Shown piece by piece: positions 11,268 through 22,748 of a stretch of DNA of 64,000 bases. The DNA is from Volvox africanus (Eukaryota; Chlorophyta; Chlorophyceae; Chlamydomonadales; Volvocaceae). Positions within the stretch are counted from its first letter, which is position 1; each line of letters opens with the position of its first letter. The DNA is taken from assembly GCA_030268105.1 (NCBI GenBank), contig BSDZ01000004.1:7669501-7733500 (forward strand), read 5' to 3'. The notes under the pieces were generated by a model that saw only the letters and a list, made by a program, of their open reading frames with translations, did no database searches and was not told the DNA's origin. A program made the translations under genes and the position numbers.

Positions 11268-14200
11268 ATGATGCCTTTACATTTCATACTACATCAGCAT
11301 AGCGCGCTATGGTTGCGGGTGCTTTACTGGACCAGTCTGTTGTGCCTTGCAAGCTGCGCTAGGCAGCTCGTGTCACCACAGGTTACTAGAGGATTACCAC
11401 GGGCTTTCGACTATTTTCTTTTGGTCAGGTGTGTTGCCGTTGCTGCTGATGGCGGTTGCAGGACAACTCGTCGTCGAACCGTTCGCGACACACATGGACA
11501 CCGTCTTCCGCGCAGGCAATGGCCGGGCAGCTATTGCACAAAGCACGAGTGTCTATTTCTTCAGGACCGATGGTAAGATCTGTCACGGATTTGGAAATAT
11601 GTACTCAACTATACATTAACTTCGCCCTAGCATAGCATCAGGGGTACAAAGGGTTTAATGACACGTCTGCTCATGCTCAAAAGAATTATATTACATCATG
11701 GACTTCTTGACACCGCTTTGCGTCATTTGGAATACTAATGTGGGCATGCCACAAACGCCAGCCCGCCATTTTTTTCCTTCTTCTCATTTCCTCTCTCGGA
11801 AGTTCAGGTTCGCCGAGGGGCTGTATATCCCCTCTCCTCCGCCCCCCTGCCCGAACACACACCCGCCATCCACAAATTCATCCACCTCCTGTTCCCCTCC
11901 TTCCGTCCGTCCGCCACCCCTCATTTTCCATCCGACCCCTGCCTGTCCCCCACCCCGGTGCGGAAGCTGGTGGCCCTGAATGGCCGGGAGCTCAATCACA
12001 AATTCCCATTTGGTAGTTCTTGCGGATCCCTAGGGTTTCCTTTTATGGTTACCCAGGTTCTTGTTCAAGTGGTCGCCTCCCTCAAAACCTCCGCCCGCCT
12101 CATCAGGTTCAACTTCACCATTCACGGCTTGTGGCCCAACTATAAGGACGGCACCTGGCCGCAGTTCTGCAATCCAGATTCCGTATTTAATGAGGACGAG
12201 CTAACTGACTTGTTGGTTGAGATGCGGTACGAGTGGCCGTGCACCTTCATGAACTCCAACAATGACTTTTGGGAACACGAGTGGACGAAACACGGCACGT
12301 GCGCCACAGATGTCCTCCCGAACGAATACTCGTACTTTGATACCGTACTGATGCTCCACAAGCAGTATAATCTGCAGGTGTGTTTAAAATAATGTACGAT
12401 AGTATTTATATATTTTGATGAATGCAATTATCTGTATATCTGCCACTATCGTAGCACGGTGTAATCATACAAAAGGTTGGATCCAGCATTCCATGATTTA
12501 AGATCCAAACAGATCCAAGGATCTCGTTCCTTTCGATACACAGGATGCTCTCAAGGCGGCTGGTATTGTCCCAAGTAAGGACGCCGTGTACCGGACCAAA
12601 GATTTGGAGGACTCGATCGCTAAGATGTACGGTGTACGGCCGGTCGTGCATTGCGATGAGGACGGGCAGCTCGCAGAGGTATGCATGCATATGTTTTCTG
12701 TGGCTTGTGTGTGTGTGTGTGTATGTCCTCTCTTCCTCTTACCAGGCCCCAATCCTGTGACCAACAACCCCTTTCATTTGACCAGCTTCATTTCCGTCCT
12801 TTCACATCTCCAACATTCAGCTCCCCCTCCCTCCCTGGCCTCGTCGTCCTCACGGGCTCGCTTCACGACGGGCTGCAGATCTGGATGTGCTTGGACAGAG
12901 GTCTACAGCGCTTCGACTGCGACATCCCCTTGTTGACCGAAATAAGCAACACGTGCGACAACGTCACCATAGCGCCGCTATTACAAGCAGCGGATGACTC
13001 CAGCGAGGAGGCTGTGGCGGGATCAACGGAAGTCCACGGAGTATTGTACCGCGAGAGTACGGCAGATGATTCGATTCACTGGGTGCTGGATCCGGATTCC
13101 ACAACACCCTCGCAGTTGACGGGCGGTAGCGGTAGGGGGGGTGACGGCCCGGAGCTGACCACAGACACAACTTTCAAGTACTTGTACGGCGACGCATTTA
13201 CTGTCGTACAGAGAGATGATCCCGCGCATACTTTGGAGCTGCAGAAGCAGCAGCTAGAGATTCAGGCAATTGAGCAACGCCTGTTTGAGCAGGACGACAA
13301 GGTGGCGGCGGAGTCGGTGCCTAAAATATCATACCATACAACTGTAGGCTGCAGCGGCGATGGGTCCGTCGGAGCTGTCACGGCGGCTCTGATGGGCCTT
13401 GCGGAGCGGGCGTTTCTGCGGCTGCGGCAGCATCTGTATAACTTAGTCGTCGTCGGCGGTTGGTTTTGTGTAGATGCCCGCGGCGCTGATGACGTCGAAT
13501 TCCAGGACGGGCCGAGGCCCAACGGCGGCGCCTTCACTGCCGCCAAGGGCGGCGCGCGGGACTTCGTGTGGACGTCTAAGCTCCGCCGCGGTACAGATGC
13601 GGTGGTGGCGTTTGATGCTGACGAGACGGGCGGGCGGGCGGCGCTGGTGGACGGCGTCGGCGTCGGCGCCGGCACTACCGGCGGTACGGCAACGCTGGCA
13701 GTGATGGGAGATCGCCGCGACGCCGGCGGCTCAGGGTTTTGGGCGGTGAAGAGCGTGCTGGTCCTTCCCGCGGGCGCTCCCGGCAGCAAGGGGGGTGGCA
13801 GCGAGAGGGCTGATGGCCTGAGCGTTAGCGTGTCGCCGCCGCGTCCGCCCGTGTGGGTCATCATATTGCTGACCTTTCATCTAGCGGGTATTGTGGTGGT
13901 GACGTTGTCACTGGTGGTATTGGTGGGTAAGGCACTGGTGGGCGTGAAGCGGGGTCGGGGGAACCGCCGTACCACGACAGACCGACTGGATCTTGTCCTG
14001 GATGTGGACGACTTGGGTCCGGTCAACGGCCCTGAACCAGCAGCTGCAGAAGGGGGTTGTTGGGGCCGCGAATTTCAACCGCCGCAACAGCAACAGCAGC
14101 AGCAACAGAAGCAGCAGCAGCAGCAGCAGGAGGGGGAGGGAGAGGAGGAAAGGAGGCAGCAAGGCCAGGGGCTGTGTTGTTCAGCCGTGCCGGGCTGTTC

Positions 14201-14597
14201 GCTGTTCGGTGGAGGGGTGATGACGAACATGAACGACCACGAGGAAGATGACCTGGCGGAACCGCTGCTGCTGTACGGCAGTGGTGATAGCGACGACGGC
14301 AACTATCATGATTCTTATAGTGTCGCGGCGGCGCCGCCGAAGATCCACCTCGCGCTGCGGAGCGGGTGCGCATTCGCCGGGGAGGAAGAGCGGGGTACGG
14401 AGAGGGAGGGGCAGCCGCAGCCGCAGCCGCACGAAGAGGTTGAGGGGGTGAAGCCGCTGCATGGTGGTAGGGGGGTTGAGGGTGCGTCGGGTGTGCGGGG
14501 AGCGGCGTCGGTGCTGCCCGTGGCGTCGAGGCCGGCCTTTGGACAGCACCAGCAGCAGCAACTGATGTCGCCACCTGCTTACGCTCCCGTGCAGTAA
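11268..14597 (+). CDS. RNase T2 with C-terminal transmembrane anchor and Q-rich tail
   Basis: Join 11268..11428, 11516..11572, 12107..12377, 12544..12678, 12879..14597; phases close, 780 residues. The N-terminus is a hydrophobic signal peptide (WLRVLYWTSLLCLASC). The fold starts at FDYFLLVRQWPGSYC. Both active-site blocks are intact: CAS-I FTIHGLWPNY with His79, and CAS-II FWEHEWTKHGTC with His130, Glu131, Lys134 and His135, so it should cleave RNA in a secreted or vacuolar space. Spacing between QWPGSYC and IHGLWP supports the direct splice of exon 2 to exon 3. After the catalytic domain come about 270 acidic/Gly-rich residues, then a membrane segment at about 533-558 (VWVIILLTFHLAGIVVV) followed by basic residues, then a tail of about 220 residues with a polyglutamine run. 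This tail is unusual for the family. A type I membrane protein with a lumenal or extracellular RNase domain is inferred. Confidence 0.9.
14085..14129 (+). repeat. CAG/CAA repeat coding polyglutamine
   Basis: A trinucleotide run in the last exon of the RNase T2 gene, coding 14 Gln and one Lys, within the predicted cytosolic tail. Confidence 0.85.
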
Positions 14598-14922
14598 TAT
14601 GCACGAGAGGAGGCGAGAGGAGGGAGCTGTTGGCGCTTAGGGAGGGCTGCTGTACTCCTGCCATACTCCCACGCTTTTCGCGTACGATGTGACAGCTGTG
14701 TACGGCGACGCATTTGTCGTGATTGTATAGAAACAACCAGATAGATCACATCCTATTTGCTCGTATATCTGTACAAGGCTGAGTTGACCTAGATGAGGAT
14801 ATTTGGGGCAAACAGTGATTTTGGTGTTTTGGGATTTGGATTCCAAGGACGGGAAGGGGACGGAGAAGGAGATGTCGGCATCCAATACAGCCGCGCATTC
14901 GGAAATCGGAAAAATAATGGCG

Positions 14923-14927
14923 TGTAA
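14923..14927 (+). promoter_or_regulatory. TGTAA poly(A) signal of the RNase T2 gene
   Basis: It lies about 330 bp after the stop at 14597, the only TGTAA I noticed in that stretch; a plausible algal polyadenylation signal. Confidence 0.4.
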
Positions 14928-17436
14928 TTAAATGTACGACAAGGCAGATGCGTTACGGCCGATAGGGTGTGCAGGTTTCCCTTCCCCCCTCGGTGTTCAT
15001 GTGCACGTGCGTGGCTCGCGCACCCGAATAGAGTTGGCTGTGTTCGTTGAGAGGCTTCTGTGTTAGGATGTTGCATGTGTATGTGGGGGAAGAGGCGGCG
15101 GTAGTTGACTGATGCCGTACATGATCGTGGGCTCGTCAGGGGGTCGCCCATTCACATCACATGGACCACTGCAGCTTGTGTGTATGTGTGTGTATGTGTG
15201 TGTGTGTTTTAGTTTATGTACGGAAACTGTATGTCTGTATGAAAACTTGTCGGTTCCCGCATACGGAAGAGGAAATTGCTTCATGCTCTCATCACAGGGA
15301 TGGCTGCTGCTGGGAAGGCAGGGTATTATGCCCATGAGGGTTTTCGTCATCCACCGGGGTCAGCGGAACGCCCCGGAACTGGGTTTTGCAGTGGTACGGC
15401 AGTGAGCGAGTGTGAGCGGGACTCGTTGCGCCGGTGAAGTCCTCATTCACAAACTTCTCCTGTGGTGGTTGTGGTATGCTCCTAACAGAAATCCGACAGT
15501 TCATTCCGTTGACAGTACGTTGGCTATGCTTATATATGTGATTTCGGAGCTTTTGTACCGGGTTGGGGGTAGATTTATTATTTACTGCGACAGTCGATCA
15601 GCTCAATAACCACACGCTGCCGTGAAGGCCGCCGAGTACGGGCCACATTGACGTAAGGCCCGATTTCAATTATTTTAGAGATTGGGTCCCCTTGGAAGTC
15701 TTGCGGTGTGGGGGAGGGTTTGGAGCCCCGGCCTCCCCACATGTTACAGATGAAGACCAACTCGAAGCGGGGTGATGGCTGCGCACGGCAGGAGGGAAGC
15801 ATGAAAGTGCCCTTGTTGGCAGGGAGGGGCAGCAGCTTCGGTTGCGCCACAGGGGATGCTGCGAGGAGTCCAGAGCCCGGACAACGCTGGGCTTCCACCG
15901 GCCTGTCCAACTAGAGCTGGCTAAGGGGTTTCGGAGCCCAGAACAAGTGAAGTCCATCCCTGCTGCCATTCGATCTAATTTAGGGAACAACATCTGGTGG
16001 TGTGCAGCGGCTGGCGCTGATTGTGGTGTACGTGCACAGGCTCATTACCGTACATATAATAAAAAAGTTTTGTGTTTCTGTTTTGGTCGTGTGAGAGCCG
16101 GAAGGGTATTTTGACGGTCGATGAGGTTAGGGCTCGGGTGGCCGACGCAAATATCCCTCTTCAGGTGATTTGGTACAGAATCATCGTATCATCGTCGTCG
16201 TACCAAACAACATTATGGGATAATTCTTTGTTTTGCGCGTCCGCTCCTGCTGGGGGGGGGGAGCACCGATCCTGTGGTTTGGTTTCTGCAATTAAATGAT
16301 TAAAGTTATAAATGAAATGCTTACAACCAGCAATTAGACTGGCATAACTAATGTTGGCGTTCACTATGGAGACGTAGTCGTCGCCGTCCCCTGTAGTTGT
16401 GGAGATCAAGGTAAACCATGTTTAGAGGGGACAATCCTTGATATTGTCGATCGGTTGGTTGCTTAGATGGTTGGTTGGTTGGGCGGCAAGTTGCTGTGAG
16501 GAGTCGTAGGTCACGCTGCTGGTGGAGATATTGTTGCCCGGAGCCAACCGACTGCTCAATGGCTCGTACGGCGCCTCTTCTCTGTCGGGCACCCCTTCAT
16601 ATATAAACGAGGACGAAGCACGACATCCCTAGTTGAGTCGATCTTTGAATCCACGCACGGACGTGTGAAGTTCCGTCCTGGAACAGTGGTGTTCTGTTGA
16701 GCGATAACAGTAGAGCCCCGGCTGCATCCATCGAGTCAGCCGGCAGTCGTGCTGTGCGCCCTCCGTCCCCGCTAATCTGTGCGCACCGTCAACGCGCTAG
16801 TGATAGGCCAGGTTGCTCCAGCTAGCGTCTCTTGCGCACGTGCTGCCATGTAAGAGTCTTTCCGACTTGTATAGATACAGTTTGGCACGTTTCTAGATAC
16901 CATCCTGCTGTATGAGGGCAGATGATTTGTCCAAAGTAAAAGTTTTTGGTGGAAAATACCTGACCGCAGGAAGATTGAAATCTTGGTTGTCAAAAGGCTG
17001 ATGATGGGTGCAATGGAAGATGGAGTGAGGGCGCGTTTCATGACGATGTTTGTTAGCGCAGGATATACCGCATTCTTGCTCCTCACAATGGACCTCCATG
17101 CAGTACTGTGATGTTTATGATCCTATGAAACGGATGTATCATAGGCATGTGGGAACTGACCCGGGGGACACCAATTCAGGCTTCAATAAGTAAGTCGCGT
17201 TATCGAGTTGCAATATGAATCAAAATAACAAATTGAACCCGCTCCAACAGGTCTGCACAGCAAAGGGTCTGCGCCCGCGCGCATGTTTGATTTATTGGTC
17301 ACCCCGTGACCGCTTTCAATTCCACATTCGTTCGCTAAACTACGCAGATAACACCGAATGATAGTGATGCAATCTCATTAGCCCTCGCTTGTTTTATCAT
17401 ACTGTTCAACACCTGCCCGTTGTCTCGACATCAACT
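14928..17436. other. Intergenic region before anthranilate synthase
   Basis: It holds a GT-rich microsatellite (about 15176-15209) and open frames without a recognisable family. A minus-strand frame at 15578-15910 (110 residues, with PRFELVFICNMWGGRG) and a plus-strand frame near 16072-16170 (ILTVDEVRARVADANIPLQ) read somewhat like protein but I could not place either. The promoter of the anthranilate synthase gene should lie near the right end. Confidence 0.4.
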
Positions 17437-20400
17437 ATGTCTAGTCTAGGCCAAAAGCCGCAAGTAAATGCGTTCGATGCCCAAAAATCTCAAGCCCAGA
17501 GAAAATTGATGGCACCTAGTCGGGTTGGTTATCATTTTATCAAGAGCCGCCGCGCGTGCGAAAGCTTGCTTACTGAAGAGGCCATGTTGATATGAAACTG
17601 AAAAGCTATTGATGATAGAATTGGTTATATTATAGGTGCGCTGGGCAGCTTTGGGGCGAGCGTTTCTTCCTGTAAAAGCGACCGCGACAATTGACACAAG
17701 GGCCTCAAGTCGCAACCATCCTGGTATGTTATCTCTTCTTAATTACATATTAGTTAAGGTTAAATTACCGATCTGTTGTTCGCGTGCGGGTCGTCAAGTT
17801 CGCTATCTTGTGAACCTACTACGTGCACATGCATTTCTCACGTTTGATGCCCCGAGCATGGTCTATGGTTTCCTCGATACGGGAGAGGAAGTTCCTTGTC
17901 AAGCCGACCGCAATGTCTTACCACGATGGATGCACTTACGGTTACGCGCAGGTTCCGCAGGGGGCCATCCTGCCTCATCCGCTCCCGCAGCCAGCAGCGC
18001 CAGCACCAGCAACAGCCGCAACGGCGGCAACCCTGATGCTGGTTTCGAGAAGTTTTTAGAAGCGGTCAATAGCGGCGCAAATTTGGTGCCATTAAGCAAA
18101 CGAATCTTCTCAGACCACCTGACCCCCGTGTCCGCATATCGGTAGGCACGAGGCGCAAGGGGAGGTAGAGGGGGACTGGGGAGCAGCTCTCCACCCTCCA
18201 GCGGCTATGTCCCCCATTCATACATGCGCGTTCGTGTCCTCCCTTCCCCGCCTCCAAACCCTCATTTCTCCGGCAGTTGTTTGGTTTCGGAGTTGGACAG
18301 CGAGCTGCCTTCGTTCCTGTTAGAGAGTGTTGTGAACGGCGACCAGCAGGGCCGGTATTCGTTCCTCGGCTCCTGTCCGGCAGTAGAGGTGGTGGCGACG
18401 CGGGACCGGGTGGTGCTGCTGGATCACGGGGCTGGCACCAGGGTGGTGGCGACGATGGCGGATCCCATGCAGGTTGGGAGGGGGAACAGGGGAAGGGTGG
18501 GGAGAAGCGTGTGAGAACATGTGTGTGTGTTATGTTTGGGATAGGGTAAGGGAAATGAGCAAATTGAGGCTATGGAGGTGGGAGAGGCGGGGTGATGGGT
18601 TCGTGTCGAAGGGGGGATGGTAACCAAATTGACCAGCAAAAAGACAGCGGGCAGGGAGAGGGCGGGTGGATGGGGAGGGGCTGAAGGGGGGCCGTTGTCG
18701 CCGAAGAGTCGGAGGTCACCCAGGTGACTGCGAAGGGCCTGAAAGTGGCGGCGTAGCGCGGAGTGCCAGTGGGGGAAGGGAAGGGTGGAAGGAAAAGAGG
18801 CAGGTACGGTAATGGATTTCGATACACAATTGATGTACAGTTATATTATTTGCAGTATATCGTCCATTTCTCTTCTCAGTTGTGGCAACCACCAACCCTG
18901 AGGCCGGCTTGCAATGCCCCCGAGCACACCGCCTGATGGCTTTCCTTCCATGTTATGTCGTACCTGCTTGCCTGCATCAAACCTACCCCGCAAACGTACG
19001 AAATGGATGTGCGCGTGCAGCTTCCCGAGAGCCTCAGTCGCAACTGGCGACCGGCCGGTGTGGACGGCATCCCGGACGTGTTCACTGGCGGCTGGGTGGG
19101 TTATGCCGGTTACGACACCGTACGCTACGTGTACGGCACCAAGTTACCATTTGAGTTGGCGCCAGCGGGTGCGTGCCTGCTAGAGAGGGGACTGTTAGGG
19201 CCTTATGGGGCACCCTGTGAGGTCTTTCGGAACCTGCGGGTTGCGGTCGCGTGCAGGAAGTGCGCTCATCCCGTGTCTGTGCCTGCTGTATTGTGTTTCA
19301 CCGCATGACCTTTCCGGACTTCCCCGCCCATCTTACTCCCCTGCCTCCCACTGTGCCGTACGAACATCCTTTCTTCTCGCAGACGACCGCCAACTCCCGG
19401 ATATGCATCTGGCGTTGTACTACGACGTAGTGGTGTTTGACCAGGCTACAAAGATCCTGTATCCCATATCCTGGGTGCCGGTGCCGGAGCAGGTGGGCGG
19501 GGGGGGGGTCCGGAGCAGGTGGGAGGTCCAAATCGTCTCACGCGGGCCCCGCTATCGCTCCCCCATTCCCGTGGGTCAGTTCGAGTGCTGCAGTTGGGGT
19601 CGGTGCCCCTATACGGCAGTGCTCTTGCACCAAAGGTCAATAGACATGCATTCTTCGTGGCCTTTTTAAGTTCAAAACACACACAAGCGAACATCCCTCC
19701 TCTTTCTCCCCCCCCCCGGATGATCTGAGATATGTGATCTTAGGGGCACAGTTCTTGTTACTCCTGGTACAAACACACACACACACACATGAATTCCGCA
19801 TTCCCCCCCCTCTCTTCCCCCGGGCCCTCGCAGGACACCGCAAACCTTGAGGTCCTGCGTGCCGCTTACGATGCCGGCTGCTCGCGTCTGAGCCGTCTGT
19901 CCGCCCGTCTGTCCTCCGCGCCCCCCGCCGCCTCCCTCACACCTGGGGACATTTCCCTGGACCTGAATAAACGTCCCGCGCTGCCCTCAAACTCCAACAT
20001 GACTAAGCAGGTGCGGATTGGTGAGAGGGCGAGAGGGAGGATGGGGCGCTAAGGGTTCAGGAGTACCGCTTCCCACGTCCTTTGGTGCGTTTGTACTGCT
20101 AATCTAATACGTAGTATTGCCCGTACGTGCCCGTGTTCTGGCCGCCTGTCAACCCCCCTCCCCGACATCGTCGTGGCAGGAGTTCATCGACGCGGTGGCC
20201 GCCACGAAGGAGCACATCCAGGCGGGGGACATATTCCAGTTGGTGCTCTCGCAGCGGTTCGAACGGCGAACCTTTGCGACGCCGTTTGAGATTTACCGGG
20301 CGTTGCGAGTGGTCAACCCCTCGCCGTACATGGTCTACATGCAGGTCAGTCTACATTCACGCACTGTTAATTGTATGATTCGTTAGTTGGTTTGTCAGTT

Positions 20401-22748
20401 GCGAATTAGGCTGTTGCTTCTTCGTTGTTGTTGTTGCTTTTATCGTTGTTGTCGCAATGTCGCAATCGTTGTTTTGATGTTTTCAGCAATTGAGCAGTCT
20501 TTAGGGAGTTGGCGTCCCGCATTCGCGCTCTGTTTCATTGTGTTTCCCGACGGCAGGCTCGCGGGTGCCACATCGTCAGCAGCTCACCGGAGATCCTGTG
20601 TCGGGTGGACAACGGCCGGGTGGTCACCAACCGGCCCCTGGCGGGGACGAGGCCCCGGGGGAGGGACGGGGAGACGGACAAGGCGCTTGAGGTGAGACCC
20701 ACTGCTGTGAGGCAAAGTGGACTATGTCATTGTTTGTGTCGGGTCATTCGCGGAGGGCGAATACGTGTGTTCGGTGGTGGTGGTGGTGGTGGGGTTTGGT
20801 GCGGGGTAGAAGGGGGGGAGCGCTGACCCCGCTGCGCCTCGAGGGCTGATTTCTCTTCTGGCAGGTTGACTGGAAGACCGCCGCCTCAACCGAACGCCGT
20901 TAGAGAGAAACGGAAAATCGACAACTTCCCCCCAATCCCCTCGAGGGTTGACAATTCCCCCAATCACCGCCGAAGTCGGAAAGTATCAATGATGATAGTA
21001 AGTGAAGCTGACTTAACTGCTTGTCGTACAGGCCGACCTTTTGGCAGACCAGAAGGAAATTGCGGAGCACGTCATGCTGGTGGATCTGGGCCGCAATGAT
21101 GTCGGCAAGGTGAGTGGGGGGGGAGGGGGGCAGGCGTGTTGTCGTATTTCCTTGTCTGAGGCGGCACTGGCCGTGTGATGATTGCATGTGACTACCCCCT
21201 CGCCCCGGGTACATTTTCCAGGTCTCCGTGTCTGGCAGCGTTGTCGTACGAAAGCTTATGGAGGTGGAGCGCTACAGCCACGTGATGCACATTAGCTCGA
21301 CGGTCACGGGGGATCTGCTGCCGCAGCTGGACTCCTGGGACGCTCTTCGGGCGGCACTGCCCGCGGGGACCGTCAGCGGGGCGCCCAAGGTGGGGTGGGG
21401 TGGGGTGAGGGTGCGTTTGTGTGTTTTAGAATTCAACCAGGGGACATGAGGGCCCCCGGTAGGTCAATGCGAAGAAGGGGGGGTTGAGGAGAGTGTGTGT
21501 GTGTGTATGTGTGTATCCGTCTGTTTGTGTCTCACTTGAGCCGGTGTTTGCAGCAGATGTGGTATGACACCCCAGAGGCCAGAGGTCGTTTGAGAGGGGT
21601 GGGGGTTGACCTCATGCAGCTTGCTTCCTTTGAAACCCTTTCTTCCCCCCTTCCCCGGGCTCATTACCCACCCCCATCTCAACCGAATCACGTCACGGCG
21701 GCGATAGGTTCGGGCCATGCAGATCATCGACGAGCTCGAGGTCAACAAGCGTGGGCCTTACGGGGGGGGCATCGGCCACGTGTCCTTCACGGGTGGGTTT
21801 TCGCCACCCCTCTGAGGCCCCCCCCAACAGGACTCGGGATTCCTCCCTACCTGCCTCCCGGCCAGAAGCCGTTAGAGAGCCAGGGAGGAAATCCCGTTCT
21901 TGACCCTGAAAGCGCGTCCCAATACGGTATTAGCCACTACCGTACAACTCCTTAACGTCAATGGTTTTGCAACCTTGATAAGTCATCAGGGCTCCAAGAG
22001 CTTTTTAGTGCCACTCTCTACGCTCATCCGGTCTGCCATCCGGTCTCCTCTGCTGTTAGCCCCCTTCTCGTTCATTTCCCAACTGCTCCGCATCGCCCAC
22101 CCACCCTGCTCCCCTGCCATTCACGCGTCAGGCGCTATGGATATGGCGCTGGGCCTCCGTACGATGATCATTCCGGATTCCGCTGCTGATATGTTGTACA
22201 AGTACGACACGCCCGTTGGCCCGGGCTGCCCTCCGCGTCGGGAGTGGAGCGTACACATTCAGGTGAGGCCCCCCTCCTTCACTTTGCTGCGGTACCGCTG
22301 CCTACCTGCCTGCCTGCTGCTACATAGGTCTGTGGATGTGGATGTGAATGTGGGTTGACGCAGCATCGCTCTTCCGCCGCATTCTCATATCCACATGTGA
22401 ATGGCCCCAAGTGTGTCCTTCGAGGACACACTCGGCCGGCTGAGTTGCGGGTTGAGGTCGAGGCTCTGTCCTAGACTACCCTCCCCTTTTTTCATTATAT
22501 CACACTGTCCCCCGCCTCGCCATTTGGTTGGAGATTTTCCCTCACCCCCATCCTTCACCCCCATCCCTCAACCCCATCCCACTCCGCCACTCCGGTTCCG
22601 GTGCTGCGCGCAGGCGGGTGCGGGTATTGTGGCGGACAGTCGGCCGGAGGCCGAGTACGAGGAGACGGTGAACAAGGCGGCGGCTCTAGGTCGGGCTATT
22701 GACCTGGCGGAACAAGCGTTTGTGCAGGATGGCCGAGTGGTGGGTTGA
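17437..22748 (+). CDS. trpE/ASA1: Anthranilate synthase component I (alpha subunit)
   Basis: Fourteen exons: 17437..17463, 17636..17723, 17952..18141, 18277..18472, 19021..19168, 19383..19492, 19834..20010, 20180..20344, 20557..20691, 21032..21109, 21222..21389, 21708..21792, 22132..22262, 22614..22748. All phases close, 610 residues, the size of plant ASA. It converts chorismate plus glutamine (via the beta subunit) to anthranilate, the first step of tryptophan synthesis in the plastid. Residues 1 to about 75 are Ser/Ala/Arg-rich and fit a transit peptide; the short first exon is the least certain part. The LLES feedback-inhibition element is at 116-119 with the following GRYSFLG. Later blocks include [83 protein letters not shown] and [10 protein letters not shown], the chorismate-binding core. 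No break is seen. Confidence 0.95.

Noticed and set aside
13262..13864. 200-residue minus-strand frame inside the RNase T2 last exon
   Set aside because: It is the shadow of GC-rich third positions in the real exon; Ser/Pro/Ala-only composition and no motif.
16072..16170. Fragment ILTVDEVRARVADANIPLQ as a GH31 glucosidase exon
   Set aside because: It recalls the IPLD.W region of GH31 but no flanking HQCRWGY-type or catalytic exon was found; too short to support.
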